This document shows, piece by piece, positions 40,488 through 49,455 of a stretch of DNA of 64,000 nucleotides. The stretch is from IMG/VR virus record IMGVR_UViG_3300009184_005291, positions 21,126-85,125 of that record. One strand, 5' to 3'. A program made the position numbers and the translations under genes. Numbering within the stretch: the stretch's first letter is position 1; every line of letters begins with the position of its first letter. The notes beneath the pieces are model-generated. The model ran no database searches, had not been told where the DNA came from, and was given only the letters and a program-made list of their open reading frames with translations. Source of the stretch: a virus.

Positions 40488-41096
40488 TTAATAGATTAAG
40501 TAAATATGGTTACCTTCTTTTGTGTTTATGATATTATAGTTTGGATTTATATCTCGAAGTAATGTTTCAAATTCAGATAAGGTAGGGAAATTACCTTGTC
40601 CAAGGTCTCTACAATCGTCAATTAACATCACGTGGTCGTTACGGTTACTTGCAGATTTGATGGACTTTAATTCTTCAGTCAAAGGACCGTCTAACATGCT
40701 ATGGGCATCTAAGAGAATAAAAAATCTTTCGTCAGGTAATTCTTCTAATGCAGATTTCAAAGTATCTTCTGAGGTTCCAAAAAGGAAGGTTAAGTTTTCA
40801 TATTTTTGCCCGAGTTCTTGATAAAGTTCTCGATAACTTCTACCATCATATGGGTTTCTATCCGGAAATAATTCAACCGTGAAAGCAACATCAAAATGTT
40901 CGGCAAGAAAAATTGATGTTCTAGCATCGTGTGTACCAGTTTCAATCGCAAAATTTATATCACTTAGGTTTGGTATTTCATTTTGATATTGATATAATAA
41001 TGAAATAAATAAGTTTGGGATTGGTAGACTTTTTTTATGTGTTTCTGACATCTGTTCCCATCTCGGGTCACCAGAATAATCTAAATTAAGTTTCAT
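40488..41096 (-). CDS. Class I methyltransferase-like protein
   Basis: 202 aa. INFAIETGTHDARTSIFLAEHF is a SAM-binding loop-like motif (E.GTxxG variant with GTHDA), followed by VAFTVELFPD (strand 2 acid) and FFILLDAHSM and VMLIDDCRDL. This resembles small phage methyltransferases or hydroxylase-like sugar-modifying proteins. Methyl transfer to a sugar is an inference. It is placed between the STELLO and dehydrogenase genes. Confidence 0.65.
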   Translation of the reverse strand: MKLNLDYSGDPRWEQMSETHKKSLPIPNLFISLLYQYQNEIPNLSDINFAIETGTHDARTSIFLAEHFDVAFTVELFPDRNPYDGRSYRELYQELGQKYENLTFLFGTSEDTLKSALEELPDERFFILLDAHSMLDGPLTEELKSIKSASNRNDHVMLIDDCRDLGQGNFPTLSEFETLLRDINPNYNIINTKEGNHIYLIY

Positions 41097-41097
41097 A

Positions 41098-42126
41098 TTA
41101 GTTATTTTTTATAATACATTTTAATATTTCATCTTTGTAGTCTGCTACGGTGTCAAAAGCTTTTTGAATGTTTTCAAAATCAAATTCGTGAGATATAATT
41201 TTTTCAATTTCTTCATCTCCTGTGTAATTCAAAACACAATCGTCTAATGTTTGATTAGACCTACGTACATTCTTAATAGTTAATTCTTTAGTCCTCATTC
41301 TGTGAGGATTGTAAGAAACAAAATCTGCCTCAGGAATTCCTATCAATGCCACCCTACCATTTACTGCCGCAACATTTATACATCCATCAATAGATTCTGT
41401 TGACCCACCGGTATCGATAGTCAAAGTCGCCCCCATACCGTGAGTTAATTCTTTAATTTTTTTAGAGTAATCCTCGGCCAATAAAAATGATTCTTTAGCA
41501 CCGAATTTTTTAGCGAAATCCACTCTATAGGGTAGTTTATCAATCATGTATATATCTTTAAGACCCATTTTTTTTAGAATGGAAAACATACATAAACCAA
41601 TTGGACCTGCTCCAAATATTGCAGCCGATTCAGTGAATTTTGGTTCAATTAAATTCGCGGTATGAAGACAAACCCCGAGTGGTTCGAGTAAACTTGCCAA
41701 ATTAAAAGACATTGAGTCTGGAATTTTTACTAACTGTAATTCTTCAACAACAACATAGTCAGAAAACGCACCTTGGGAATTCGCCCCCATGAAAGTTCCT
41801 TTTTCACATAGATTGTGTTTACCTTTCAATGACCAGTAAGAAGTTATACAAGGCATACCTGGTTCAACCGCAACTCTATCTCCGTCTTTGAACTTACTTG
41901 ATCCGTTGGCATCTACAACAACACCTGAGGGTTCATGTCCAATATACATCGGTAATGGATTTTTGAAAGAACCAAGTCCTCCCTCTTTGAAGTAGTGCAT
42001 ATCGGACCCACAAATTCCAACGGATTTCATGGCAACTAATAATTGTCCTTCTTTTAATTTTGGAATTTCTTCCTCGAAAATTTCAATTTTTCGAATTTGA
42101 GTTAGTTTTGCGACTCTGTTCTTCAT
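41098..42126 (-). CDS. Zinc-type medium-chain dehydrogenase (sorbitol/threonine DH-like)
   Basis: About 342 aa. GICGSDMHYF (Cys zinc ligand) and IGHEPSGVVVDANG (His-Glu) form the catalytic zinc site, and AAIFGAGPIGLCMFSILKKMG is the NAD(P)-binding GxGxxG. The lobe that holds the structural zinc is reduced: only two of the usual four Cys remain (PCITSYWSLKGKHNLC). It likely oxidises or reduces a sugar hydroxyl, supplying a keto-sugar. Start is ATG 42126 because the one 6 nt upstream is TTG; it overlaps the aminotransferase gene by about 44 nt. Confidence 0.85.
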   Translation of the reverse strand: MKNRVAKLTQIRKIEIFEEEIPKLKEGQLLVAMKSVGICGSDMHYFKEGGLGSFKNPLPMYIGHEPSGVVVDANGSSKFKDGDRVAVEPGMPCITSYWSLKGKHNLCEKGTFMGANSQGAFSDYVVVEELQLVKIPDSMSFNLASLLEPLGVCLHTANLIEPKFTESAAIFGAGPIGLCMFSILKKMGLKDIYMIDKLPYRVDFAKKFGAKESFLLAEDYSKKIKELTHGMGATLTIDTGGSTESIDGCINVAAVNGRVALIGIPEADFVSYNPHRMRTKELTIKNVRRSNQTLDDCVLNYTGDEEIEKIISHEFDFENIQKAFDTVADYKDEILKCIIKNN

Positions 42127-43246
42127 AATCAATATATGCTTTTTTTAAGACATCACATATGTAATTAACTTCATCTAATCTTAATTCAGGATAAAGTGGT
42201 GGGCATATGTGATGTTTACAATAGTAATCAGTATTTGGTAAATTTACAGAGGTAAATTGTTTTTTGTATAAAGGTTGGTGGTGAACAGGTATTTTATATA
42301 CTTCACCAGTCAGAGTTATGTTCCTCTCTTTACAATACTTTTTCAACCAATCCCCTTCTATTGGAGTTATAACAATTGCTTTATAGTTGGCACAAACTCC
42401 TTCACCATCTTGTCTAATTACCTTGTAATTTGTGTTTTCCAAATTTTTTTGGTATCTCTCAAGTAGTAGGGTTCTCCTTTCTATTCTACTGATGACTCTA
42501 TCCAATTCGATACATCCTAAGAGTGAAGTGAATTCATTAATCTTAAAATTATTTCCTTCGGGATTAGCGATTATTCCGCCATCATTAATATCTCTTCCGA
42601 AATTTTTTAATGACTTCATTTTTTCATAATATTTTTTGTTGTTGGTAGTAATCATACCACCTTCACCAGTAGTCATAACTTTGGTTGGAAAAAAAGAAAA
42701 GGTTCCAATATCTCCAATAGTTCCTGCTTTCAAATTTCCTTTAGATGAAAAATGTGCGTGAGCCGCGTCTTCTATCAATGGAACTCGGTTTTTCTTACAA
42801 ACATTTAATATTTTTTTTATGTCGTGACTTATAATACCTCCGATATGAACAATAATTACTGCTCCGACTTCAGGTGTTAATTTGTCTTGTAAATCTTTCA
42901 AATCGATAGAAAAAGAATTAGGTTCCATATCCAGTAATTCTATTATCCCTCCAGCGTTTGAAACCGCAACACTAGTTGCAAAAAAAGTATTTGATGGAAT
43001 TAAAACTTTTTTTCCTTTTACATCTATAGCTTTGAGAGCGAGTTCGATTGCGGTAGTACCATTAGAACATGCCAAAGCAAATTTCGAATCACTCATTTTG
43101 GCGAATCTATCTTCGAACTCTTTGGTATATTTCGATTCACCTAAAGGTCTATCAGAAGATAAAATATCCCAAGAACCTTTCAAAAATTTTAATTTTGATT
43201 TGATTCCGAATTTCAATCTAAAAATTGGAATATTGAATTTTTTCAT
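42083..43246 (-). CDS. DegT/DnrJ/EryC1/StrS sugar aminotransferase
   Basis: PLP enzymes of this family convert keto-sugars to amino-sugars. Seen: FALACSNGTTAIELALKA (PLP phosphate loop), LIEDAAHAHFSS (Asp that holds the pyridine nitrogen), and TFSFFPTKVMTTGEGGMITT (the Lys, here K in FFPTKVMT, that binds PLP). About 387 aa. The better start is ATG 43246, just after the stop of the acyltransferase gene (43248), not the ATG at 43285. Together with the dehydrogenase and the NeuD-like gene it makes a plausible oxidation, amination and acylation route to an N-acyl-amino sugar. Confidence 0.9.
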   Translation of the reverse strand: MKKFNIPIFRLKFGIKSKLKFLKGSWDILSSDRPLGESKYTKEFEDRFAKMSDSKFALACSNGTTAIELALKAIDVKGKKVLIPSNTFFATSVAVSNAGGIIELLDMEPNSFSIDLKDLQDKLTPEVGAVIIVHIGGIISHDIKKILNVCKKNRVPLIEDAAHAHFSSKGNLKAGTIGDIGTFSFFPTKVMTTGEGGMITTNNKKYYEKMKSLKNFGRDINDGGIIANPEGNNFKINEFTSLLGCIELDRVISRIERRTLLLERYQKNLENTNYKVIRQDGEGVCANYKAIVITPIEGDWLKKYCKERNITLTGEVYKIPVHHQPLYKKQFTSVNLPNTDYYCKHHICPPLYPELRLDEVNYICDVLKKAYIDYEEQSRKTNSNSKN

Positions 43247-43247
43247 A

Positions 43248-43880
43248 TTAAATAGTTTTTTTAATTTTTGATGGTACACCGGCAACCATTACATTCGGTG
43301 GTACATTGTCAATTACTACTGAACCAGCGGCGACAACAGAATTATCACCAACTTCAATTTTAGGAATAATGGTACTGCCAGCACTTATAAAACAATTTTC
43401 ACCAATTTTAACATAGCCACATATTGTGGTATTTGGTGAAATCTGAGAAAAATCCCCAACATAACAATCGTGTTCTATAATTGAAGAAGTATTAATTATA
43501 GTACAATTCCCTATAACAGCATCGATGTGAACAACGGCTTTGGGACATATTAAATTTCCATGCCCAATTCTTTTTGTTTCAACAACTGCGGTCGGGTGAA
43601 TACAATTAAGAGGTTCTTTCTTTGTATAATCTTTAATCAATCTATAATGTTCTTTTCTCATTTCATTATCTCCAGTCGCAATGAAATAATCCACATTTGG
43701 AATATTGATGTGGTCTAAAGATTTTTCAACTGTGGTGTATAATCTATTAGTTTGAATTTCATCCGCATAACATTCTACATAATACAAATTATGATGAGGG
43801 TGAGTCATCTTGAATATGTTGGTAGCGATTTTTGCACCTGCCGACCCTCCAATTATTAATATTGATTTAGAAACACTCAT
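43248..43880 (-). CDS. NeuD/PglD-like sugar O/N-acyltransferase
   Basis: 210 aa. N-terminal ILIIGGSAGAKIATNIF is a Rossmann-like nucleotide-sugar site as in PglD/NeuD; the C-terminal half is left-handed beta-helix hexapeptide repeats (IGHGNLICPKAVVHIDAVIG, then VGDFSQISPNTTICGYVKIG, then IPKIEVGDNSVVAAGSVVID) that bind acyl-CoA. It would acylate the amine made by the neighbouring aminotransferase. It overlaps the upstream gene by 4 nt. Confidence 0.88.
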   Translation of the reverse strand: MSVSKSILIIGGSAGAKIATNIFKMTHPHHNLYYVECYADEIQTNRLYTTVEKSLDHINIPNVDYFIATGDNEMRKEHYRLIKDYTKKEPLNCIHPTAVVETKRIGHGNLICPKAVVHIDAVIGNCTIINTSSIIEHDCYVGDFSQISPNTTICGYVKIGENCFISAGSTIIPKIEVGDNSVVAAGSVVIDNVPPNVMVAGVPSKIKKTI

Positions 43881-44710
43881 ATGATTTCGATAGGTAAATC
43901 TTCATGAAACATTCCCCAATTATCGGGGTTTGTACTTTCAGTGAAATTTTTAATTATGGATTTTTGATCTGACATTGGAGGTACTGATTCGTCTTCATCT
44001 CTCTCGGCATTTTTACCGTGGTTAAGATGAAAAATGTAATGATCCAAAACTTTTATTTCGGAATAAAAAGATGCCTTTTTCATAACATTCGTATCTATAC
44101 CGCATCCAAATAATACTGATTCCTCAAACCCTTTCATTTTGAACCAAGTATCTTTATGACCGATTTGATAGTCCCCACAACAATTAATAAGTGACCACTC
44201 ATCATCACTACTACTTATTCGTTCTTTTGCTGTAAACGAATCTTTATTTGATATTAAATGTGAATAGAGGGATTCATAATCGTTGAAGGATAAATGAAAA
44301 GATTCTTCAACATCTCTTCGAGGTACTGTATAAAATGAACCAATATCCAATTTACTAAAATCTAATGGAGTTGATATAATATCAATATTTGTGGAAATTA
44401 TGATTTCGTTTTCGGTTCTTCTAATTCCAACATTTCTCCCAATAGATTCTATCATAGAATAATCTGCGATGGAAGGATAATTGGATTTTAATAAATTTTT
44501 TGGAACCTGTATCCATTTCAATTTTTTTGAATGAGGTAAGTTTTTTTTAATGTTTGAAATAACTCCTTCACCATTAATAGTTTTCCAATCCACAAAGACA
44601 ACTTCATCATGATGTTCAATTAATGATGTTAATGCCATTGTGGTTCTTTTATGAAGGTTACCTCCATAATTGTCGTTTCTAGATGATAGTATGACAGAGG
44701 TTTTCATCAA
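43877..44710 (-). CDS. GT-A-type glycosyltransferase-like protein
   Basis: 277 aa. KTSVILSSRNDNYGG is a typical GT2 start with SSRNDNYGG as the nucleotide loop, and ESIGRNVGIRRTENEIIISTNIDIISTP matches the GRNxGI...N.D region of GT-A proteins, where the metal-binding DxD is replaced by NID. Acceptor unknown. It overlaps both neighbours by 4 nt. Confidence 0.72.
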   Translation of the reverse strand: MMKTSVILSSRNDNYGGNLHKRTTMALTSLIEHHDEVVFVDWKTINGEGVISNIKKNLPHSKKLKWIQVPKNLLKSNYPSIADYSMIESIGRNVGIRRTENEIIISTNIDIISTPLDFSKLDIGSFYTVPRRDVEESFHLSFNDYESLYSHLISNKDSFTAKERISSSDDEWSLINCCGDYQIGHKDTWFKMKGFEESVLFGCGIDTNVMKKASFYSEIKVLDHYIFHLNHGKNAERDEDESVPPMSDQKSIIKNFTESTNPDNWGMFHEDLPIEII

Positions 44711-45360
44711 TTTTTTTTATATAACTTATCACAAAAGATTTTACCGTTTACCGAACTTCTATGATGTTCACTATCTCTGACATGCGTAAACCCTTTTGAT
44801 ATAATTGCGTCATTTACTTTTTTATCGAATTCAGAACCTAAATCTGTTACTTCGATGATAATATATTCGAAACTTTTGAGGTTATCCCCAATTCCCTCTA
44901 ATACTTGTAATTCAGCACCTTCGGTATCAATATTCAATAAATCATAATCAGAGAAGTTCAAACTTTCTCTTTCGAACAAAGTATTAATAGTAATTGTTTT
45001 GGTTTTCAACACATCACCAGATTGCTCAATCAAGGAACTTGAATCTTGATTTGATGAGGGACAATAAAGATTCATTTCTAAATCATCTTCATTCCACGCA
45101 GCAAGGTTGAAAATCTTTTGACCAAATTGTTCGATTTCATTTTTGAATCTCTCATATGAATTAGGATTCGCCTCTAAAAATACAGAATTATTACCACAAT
45201 AATGTGCGTATTGTTTCGCCTCCCAAGCATCCCAAGCTCCTATGTGTAAAACCCCTTTAGGATACCAATTTAGATTAAAAAATAATCCTTTATTGTTTCC
45301 AAATTGACCCTGTCCAACTGGATTAGGGTCTTTGTCCCAAAATGCTCCGAACAAACTCAT
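44707..45360 (-). CDS. FkbM-family methyltransferase
   Basis: 217 aa. GVLHIGAWDAWEAKQYA is the SAM-binding loop (hIGAxxG variant), FLEANPNSYERF the ribose-binding acid, and YDLLNIDTEGAELQVLEGIG the family hallmark (hD.EGAE..VL.G). FkbM enzymes O-methylate sugars in glycans and antibiotics. Flanked by sugar genes, so a sugar O-methyltransferase is the natural call. Confidence 0.87.
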   Translation of the reverse strand: MSLFGAFWDKDPNPVGQGQFGNNKGLFFNLNWYPKGVLHIGAWDAWEAKQYAHYCGNNSVFLEANPNSYERFKNEIEQFGQKIFNLAAWNEDDLEMNLYCPSSNQDSSSLIEQSGDVLKTKTITINTLFERESLNFSDYDLLNIDTEGAELQVLEGIGDNLKSFEYIIIEVTDLGSEFDKKVNDAIISKGFTHVRDSEHHRSSVNGKIFCDKLYKKN

Positions 45361-45361
45361 T

Positions 45362-46036
45362 TTATTTTCTTTTTAATATTATTTCTTCAGTATAATGCCC
45401 AACGTTGGTTATTGAAATTAATTCCCACTCAACTAAATTGTCTAATAACCATTCTTTACTAAAAAAAGTTACTTTTATGATAGACTTAGGATCCCAATGG
45501 TCGAAATCTGTGTCAATATAATTGTCGTGATTTGTATCATTTATACTTTGATTTATCATCCCATCGTACATTGTAAAAATACAACCACTATTGGCAATTT
45601 GTGCCAAATTTGAAAATACTGCTGACTTGAATTGCGCTGGGATATGAGGTAAAACCGCATTGGTAAACATATAGTCAAATTTGATTGGAAACTTATCTTC
45701 AAAACTTTCAGTCAAATCTGACTGAATAAATCTTAAGTTGTCTGTTTCATGTTTCTTAGCGTAATTGATTCTATTGTCAGATAAATCTATTCCATAAGTG
45801 TTTTTGAATTCACCTGATAATATCCGAGTAAAATATCCAAACGCACATCCCACATCTAAACAATTTTTTTCCTTCAAATTTGTGACGTTATTTTTAATTC
45901 TTGGTATTAAATTTTCCGTCATCCAATTAACATCTCTTTCAGGATATCCGGTTTCATGACCTGGAGTTCCCTGAGGATTAATTAAGCTTTCGTTTTCGAA
46001 ATATTCTTTCAAATGGGATTTAATATTTTCTATCAT
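45362..46036 (-). CDS. Class I SAM-dependent methyltransferase
   Basis: 224 aa. NCLDVGCAFGYFTRIL is motif I (hDVGCxxG), TYGIDLSDNRINYA motif II, and FDYMFTNAVLPHIP motif IV with NAVLPH. The fold is that of small-molecule or sugar methyltransferases. It sits beside FkbM, so a second O-methylation step in the same glycan is likely. Confidence 0.85.
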   Translation of the reverse strand: MIENIKSHLKEYFENESLINPQGTPGHETGYPERDVNWMTENLIPRIKNNVTNLKEKNCLDVGCAFGYFTRILSGEFKNTYGIDLSDNRINYAKKHETDNLRFIQSDLTESFEDKFPIKFDYMFTNAVLPHIPAQFKSAVFSNLAQIANSGCIFTMYDGMINQSINDTNHDNYIDTDFDHWDPKSIIKVTFFSKEWLLDNLVEWELISITNVGHYTEEIILKRK

Positions 46037-46037
46037 T

Positions 46038-46421
46038 TTAATTGTATTTTACATATTCTTTTACCTCTCGTATTTCAGAATCGGTAATTAGGTTTATTTT
46101 ATTTTTTAGTCTGAATCTTTCATCGTTAGTGAAATATACTTTCCTTGCGAGTTCTATGAAATCAGATTCAAATGATTTTTTAGTTTCTAATATTCTTAAT
46201 TCATCTTCAACATCCCAAAGTTTTTGATTCACTTCACATAGTTGATGATATAAGGTTTCGATTTCATTCGAATCCAAATATACTGAGGATAAATTATATA
46301 ATAGTTCGAATTCTTTATTAACTAATGTTAATTTTTCTTCATTACTTATTTTATTTTTTTTCACTTGTAGGATTGATAATTTATCAATTAATTCTCCGAC
46401 ACTAACTGGTATGTAAATCAT
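46038..46421 (-). CDS. DUF6165-like small helical protein
   Basis: 127 aa. IYIPVSVGELIDKLSILQVKKNKI at the start and a helical remainder ending FRLKNKINLITDSEIREVKEY fits the DUF6165 family, small proteins with the pattern I.VPVSxGELiDKlTIL.iK, typically encoded among surface-glycan genes. Function unknown; an accessory role in glycan assembly is inferred from context. It overlaps the upstream gene by 4 nt. Confidence 0.7.
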   Translation of the reverse strand: MIYIPVSVGELIDKLSILQVKKNKISNEEKLTLVNKEFELLYNLSSVYLDSNEIETLYHQLCEVNQKLWDVEDELRILETKKSFESDFIELARKVYFTNDERFRLKNKINLITDSEIREVKEYVKYN

Positions 46422-47128
46422 TTTATGTATGTTAAATCTTTATCGAACATGTGTTCTACCTGATGGAAACTGGGTGGATTATGTCTGGAATATACTGTCA
46501 CATTTTTCAAACCTAATTTATTGATAATATATAATATTGAGGTTTCGACAGTGTAGATATGTTTAGCCTTTAATAACAAACCAATCCAATCAAAAAGGTT
46601 ATCCCATCCAAGATAAGTCATCTCAATTGAATTTTCATATTGCCCCATATGTGGACATGGTTTTGAATATGGTGGAGAACCGAACATTCTATTTACTAAT
46701 ACAAATTCTCTATTATTTGCGTCAAAATGGTCAATTAACTTTTGTTCTCTCTCTAAGTTTCTTTCAAAGGAAAAGTGTTCTATCCAATCTTCAAAATCCA
46801 ATTCCAATAATTTGTACTTGGCATGCATAATAGGACCATTGTAATGTCTATCAAAATGTTGAATTGGTAGATAAACATCATCTAAGTTAATAAGAATTGG
46901 TTTAGAATATCCCTCCCTATATATGTTTTTATGTTGGAAATCTTCGTTTTCATTAACAAAGATTAAATTATCAACTTTGATATAATCCTTTATGAATTCA
47001 AATTGTGGGATTACCGGCCATATAACAGTATAACCTTTAGATATGTAATATTTGGCAATTTTTTGAGTAAAAAAAATATCACCAATTCCTGCCGGTTGTC
47101 GTATTAAACAAATTTTAGACATATTCAA
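46418..47128 (-). CDS. GT9-like glycosyltransferase
   Basis: 236 aa. ICLIRQPAGIGDIFFTQKIA is the Gly-rich start of the GT-B, heptosyltransferase-like (GT9) fold, and HIYTVETSILYIINKLGL near the C-terminus resembles the donor-binding turn where GT9 enzymes have a (T/S)xxxH...G motif. Unusually short; the N-terminal lobe may be abbreviated. Acceptor unknown. Confidence 0.66.
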   Translation of the reverse strand: MNMSKICLIRQPAGIGDIFFTQKIAKYYISKGYTVIWPVIPQFEFIKDYIKVDNLIFVNENEDFQHKNIYREGYSKPILINLDDVYLPIQHFDRHYNGPIMHAKYKLLELDFEDWIEHFSFERNLEREQKLIDHFDANNREFVLVNRMFGSPPYSKPCPHMGQYENSIEMTYLGWDNLFDWIGLLLKAKHIYTVETSILYIINKLGLKNVTVYSRHNPPSFHQVEHMFDKDLTYIK

Positions 47129-47933
47129 TTAAATAGTTTTCAAAAATCCAATCGTCCAAAACACTATACTTCTGAACTCTTTCATAATTGTCTTTAATAG
47201 CGTCCATTTTTGATTGATATAATTCTTCTGTGAGTAATGATAAGTCAAAATTACCATCAAAGAATATTATTCCATCTGGGTTGAAATACTCAACAACCTT
47301 TTTAGTACCCATATAAACTGGTATAGTTCCTGTTGCAAAACAATCTAATATTTTTTCTGTGAAATAAGTATCATATGTGTCATTCTCGACTGCGAATGAA
47401 AACATATAATCTTTCAATCCTATTTCTTTGTTTGGTATTTCTTGGATACCCCTACCAAATACATCAATCTTATCAATGTTATTCATGGCAAAGTCATGTC
47501 TTATTTCATGTTGACGAGTCCATCTCTTATTGGATGTAATCATTGACGCCATCTTTGTTTTTGGATGTATACCAAATTCTTTAATATAACTTCCATACGC
47601 TGGTGTCCACTTAAATTTTGGATGTAACGCAAGTAAATCATCGTTGTGAGTCCAAATTTGTTCAAATGTATTAAGAACATCATCCAAGTTCGATTTTATG
47701 TTATCGATTGCCCCACCATCAAACTTTCTCGATTCAATAACCCAAAGAAATTTTTTCTTGGTACCATTATCTACTTTGTGGTCTTCGATACCTTTGAATA
47801 AGTCATTATCCAAATAAACTGAGATTGGGTTATCATAACTATTGAAAGACCATTCAATTAATTGTGGAGCTTTGTTTGCGGTAGATCCTTTGTCATGGGC
47901 AAAGTTTCTTGATAACATATTTAATTTAACCAT
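47115..47933 (-). CDS. GT10-type alpha-1,3-fucosyltransferase-like protein
   Basis: 272 aa. The C-terminal SFAVENDTYDTYFTEKILDCFATGTIPVYMG is the GT10 signature (FENS...DYVTEK...A...G.VPVY.G), which binds GDP-fucose. The N-terminal lobe (FAHDKGSTANKAPQLIEWSFNS, WVIESRKFDGG) is divergent. It adds fucose or a similar sugar in alpha-1,3 linkage. It overlaps the next gene by 13 nt on each side. Confidence 0.82.
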   Translation of the reverse strand: MVKLNMLSRNFAHDKGSTANKAPQLIEWSFNSYDNPISVYLDNDLFKGIEDHKVDNGTKKKFLWVIESRKFDGGAIDNIKSNLDDVLNTFEQIWTHNDDLLALHPKFKWTPAYGSYIKEFGIHPKTKMASMITSNKRWTRQHEIRHDFAMNNIDKIDVFGRGIQEIPNKEIGLKDYMFSFAVENDTYDTYFTEKILDCFATGTIPVYMGTKKVVEYFNPDGIIFFDGNFDLSLLTEELYQSKMDAIKDNYERVQKYSVLDDWIFENYLIEYV

Positions 47934-48730
47934 CCGTCTTCGTATTTTACTTCAATTACTGTCCAATATGATTCATAAATATCTTTATAATTTCTAGGTC
48001 CTCTCGGACCGAACCAAATTGATGGAGCAACTATTTTTTTATTTGGATTTTTATTCAAGAAGCTACCCCACCAAGAAAAAGTGGAATTTACAATAATGTT
48101 ATTTTTACATAAAGACATCAACCACATTTCTCTGTAATCCTCATCTTCAACATAAGTCACATTTTCAAATTTAAGATTTTCTTTCACCCAATCCTTATCA
48201 TCACTAAATACAAAAACATGAGAATATTCACCAATTTCTTTCAACGCATTCTCAATATATTTTTCAGTTGCGATAGGGTGGATGTCAGGGTTCATAAAGC
48301 AATCACCTCTTCGGATGTGAACCGACAAGGTGTTTTCTTGTTTTAATTCTGGATGTTTTTCCAACATTTCAGTTACAAATTCTTCAGTTGGAGAGAAAAT
48401 ATTTCTAATTCGGTCATCGTGTCCAAAAAAGTTTTTAGAACTTTGAAAGTATCCATCAAATACTGTGTCATGATTTTTAACGAACACTTCACTAAACTCC
48501 CAAGGTCCTTCCATTACTTTTTCGAATCCATCTATATTGTCAACGAATTTCAAATTACGAAAAATATTATTAAGGTAGTTTTCGGTTTGTCTACCTTGCA
48601 TCGGAGTCCAAGATCTAGGTACAAAAACTACTTCTCGATTATGTGTAATTCCTTGGGCGATAGCATGTGCCGCTTGGAAAATTTGATTTCCCAATCCACC
48701 CATCAAATTACATGATATTAAATTACTCAT
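47921..48730 (-). CDS. GT11-type alpha-1,2-fucosyltransferase-like protein
   Basis: 269 aa. MGGLGNQIFQAAHAIAQG at 10-27 is the GT11 start, HIRRGD at 138-143 the GDP-fucose-binding motif, then FVFSDDKDWV and NSTFSWWGSFLN complete the four family blocks. Members of GT11 transfer fucose in alpha-1,2 linkage. Its pairing with a GT10-type gene indicates fucosylated glycans, though no GDP-fucose synthase is recognised in the window, so the donor would come from the host or a gene outside it. Confidence 0.9.
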   Translation of the reverse strand: MSNLISCNLMGGLGNQIFQAAHAIAQGITHNREVVFVPRSWTPMQGRQTENYLNNIFRNLKFVDNIDGFEKVMEGPWEFSEVFVKNHDTVFDGYFQSSKNFFGHDDRIRNIFSPTEEFVTEMLEKHPELKQENTLSVHIRRGDCFMNPDIHPIATEKYIENALKEIGEYSHVFVFSDDKDWVKENLKFENVTYVEDEDYREMWLMSLCKNNIIVNSTFSWWGSFLNKNPNKKIVAPSIWFGPRGPRNYKDIYESYWTVIEVKYEDGWLN

Positions 48731-49455
48731 CTAATTAATTTATTTAATTTTGGTTTATTACGTATTATGTTTGAACATCTTTCTTGTTCTCGATGCCCCC
48801 CTCCAGTTGCACTTCCTGGTTTGTGGTCATTATATGGAGATTGTTCATTATAAACGTAATATAGTTTAGGCAAAAATCTATAATTTTCTTCTCCTGCCAA
48901 TTCTAAAAGTGAAAAGGTATATGCGACATCAGCTGCTGACTTGAAATATTCTCCATTATCATCTTTAAGATAATTTTTTGGAATTGACTTCCATAAAAAA
49001 GTTTTCCAAGTCCTCAAATGAGAAAATAAAAAAACGTCTTTACGAACTGTATCCGGATTACATTTACTTGAAAAACCTGGATTACCATTGGAATACATAA
49101 AAGACCCATTAGTCAACCAAACTTTACCATCTGAATAAATGTTACGAATGTCAGAAACGACATCGGAGTCCAATAAAAAATCATCACCATCTAATTCAAT
49201 CACAATATCATCATCGTCAAATGTTGTAATTAAATCATCTAAGTTTTTTAGTTTGAATTTTTTCTCTGAATTAATCATTAAATTGAATCTATTATCATTA
49301 TCAATTAATGTTTTGGTTATTTCAACAGTATTATCTGTAGACACATCATCAATAATATATACTTTGAAATCAACATCTTTTTGGGATTTCAAAGTTCTAA
49401 TACAATTTTTTATATATTTTTCTGCATTCCAAACGCAAACTACGAATTTTATCAT
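48727..49455 (-). CDS. GT2 family glycosyltransferase
   Basis: 242 aa. MIKFVVCVWNAEKYIKNCIRTLKSQKDVDFKVYIIDDVSTDNT is a classic GT2 start (NAEKYI...L.SQ), and DDDDIVIELDGDDFLLD carries the DxD motif. The C-terminal part contains an acceptor lobe (LFSHLRTWKTFLWKSIPKNYL). It is very likely an inverting transferase using UDP- or GDP-sugar. Confidence 0.88.
   Translation of the reverse strand: MIKFVVCVWNAEKYIKNCIRTLKSQKDVDFKVYIIDDVSTDNTVEITKTLIDNDNRFNLMINSEKKFKLKNLDDLITTFDDDDIVIELDGDDFLLDSDVVSDIRNIYSDGKVWLTNGSFMYSNGNPGFSSKCNPDTVRKDVFLFSHLRTWKTFLWKSIPKNYLKDDNGEYFKSAADVAYTFSLLELAGEENYRFLPKLYYVYNEQSPYNDHKPGSATGGGHREQERCSNIIRNKPKLNKLIR

Noticed and set aside
42127-43285. Earlier starts for the MDR dehydrogenase (42132) and aminotransferase (43285)
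   Set aside because: 42132 is a TTG, and 43285 would overlap the upstream gene by 38 nt, whereas the internal ATGs fit the family N-termini.
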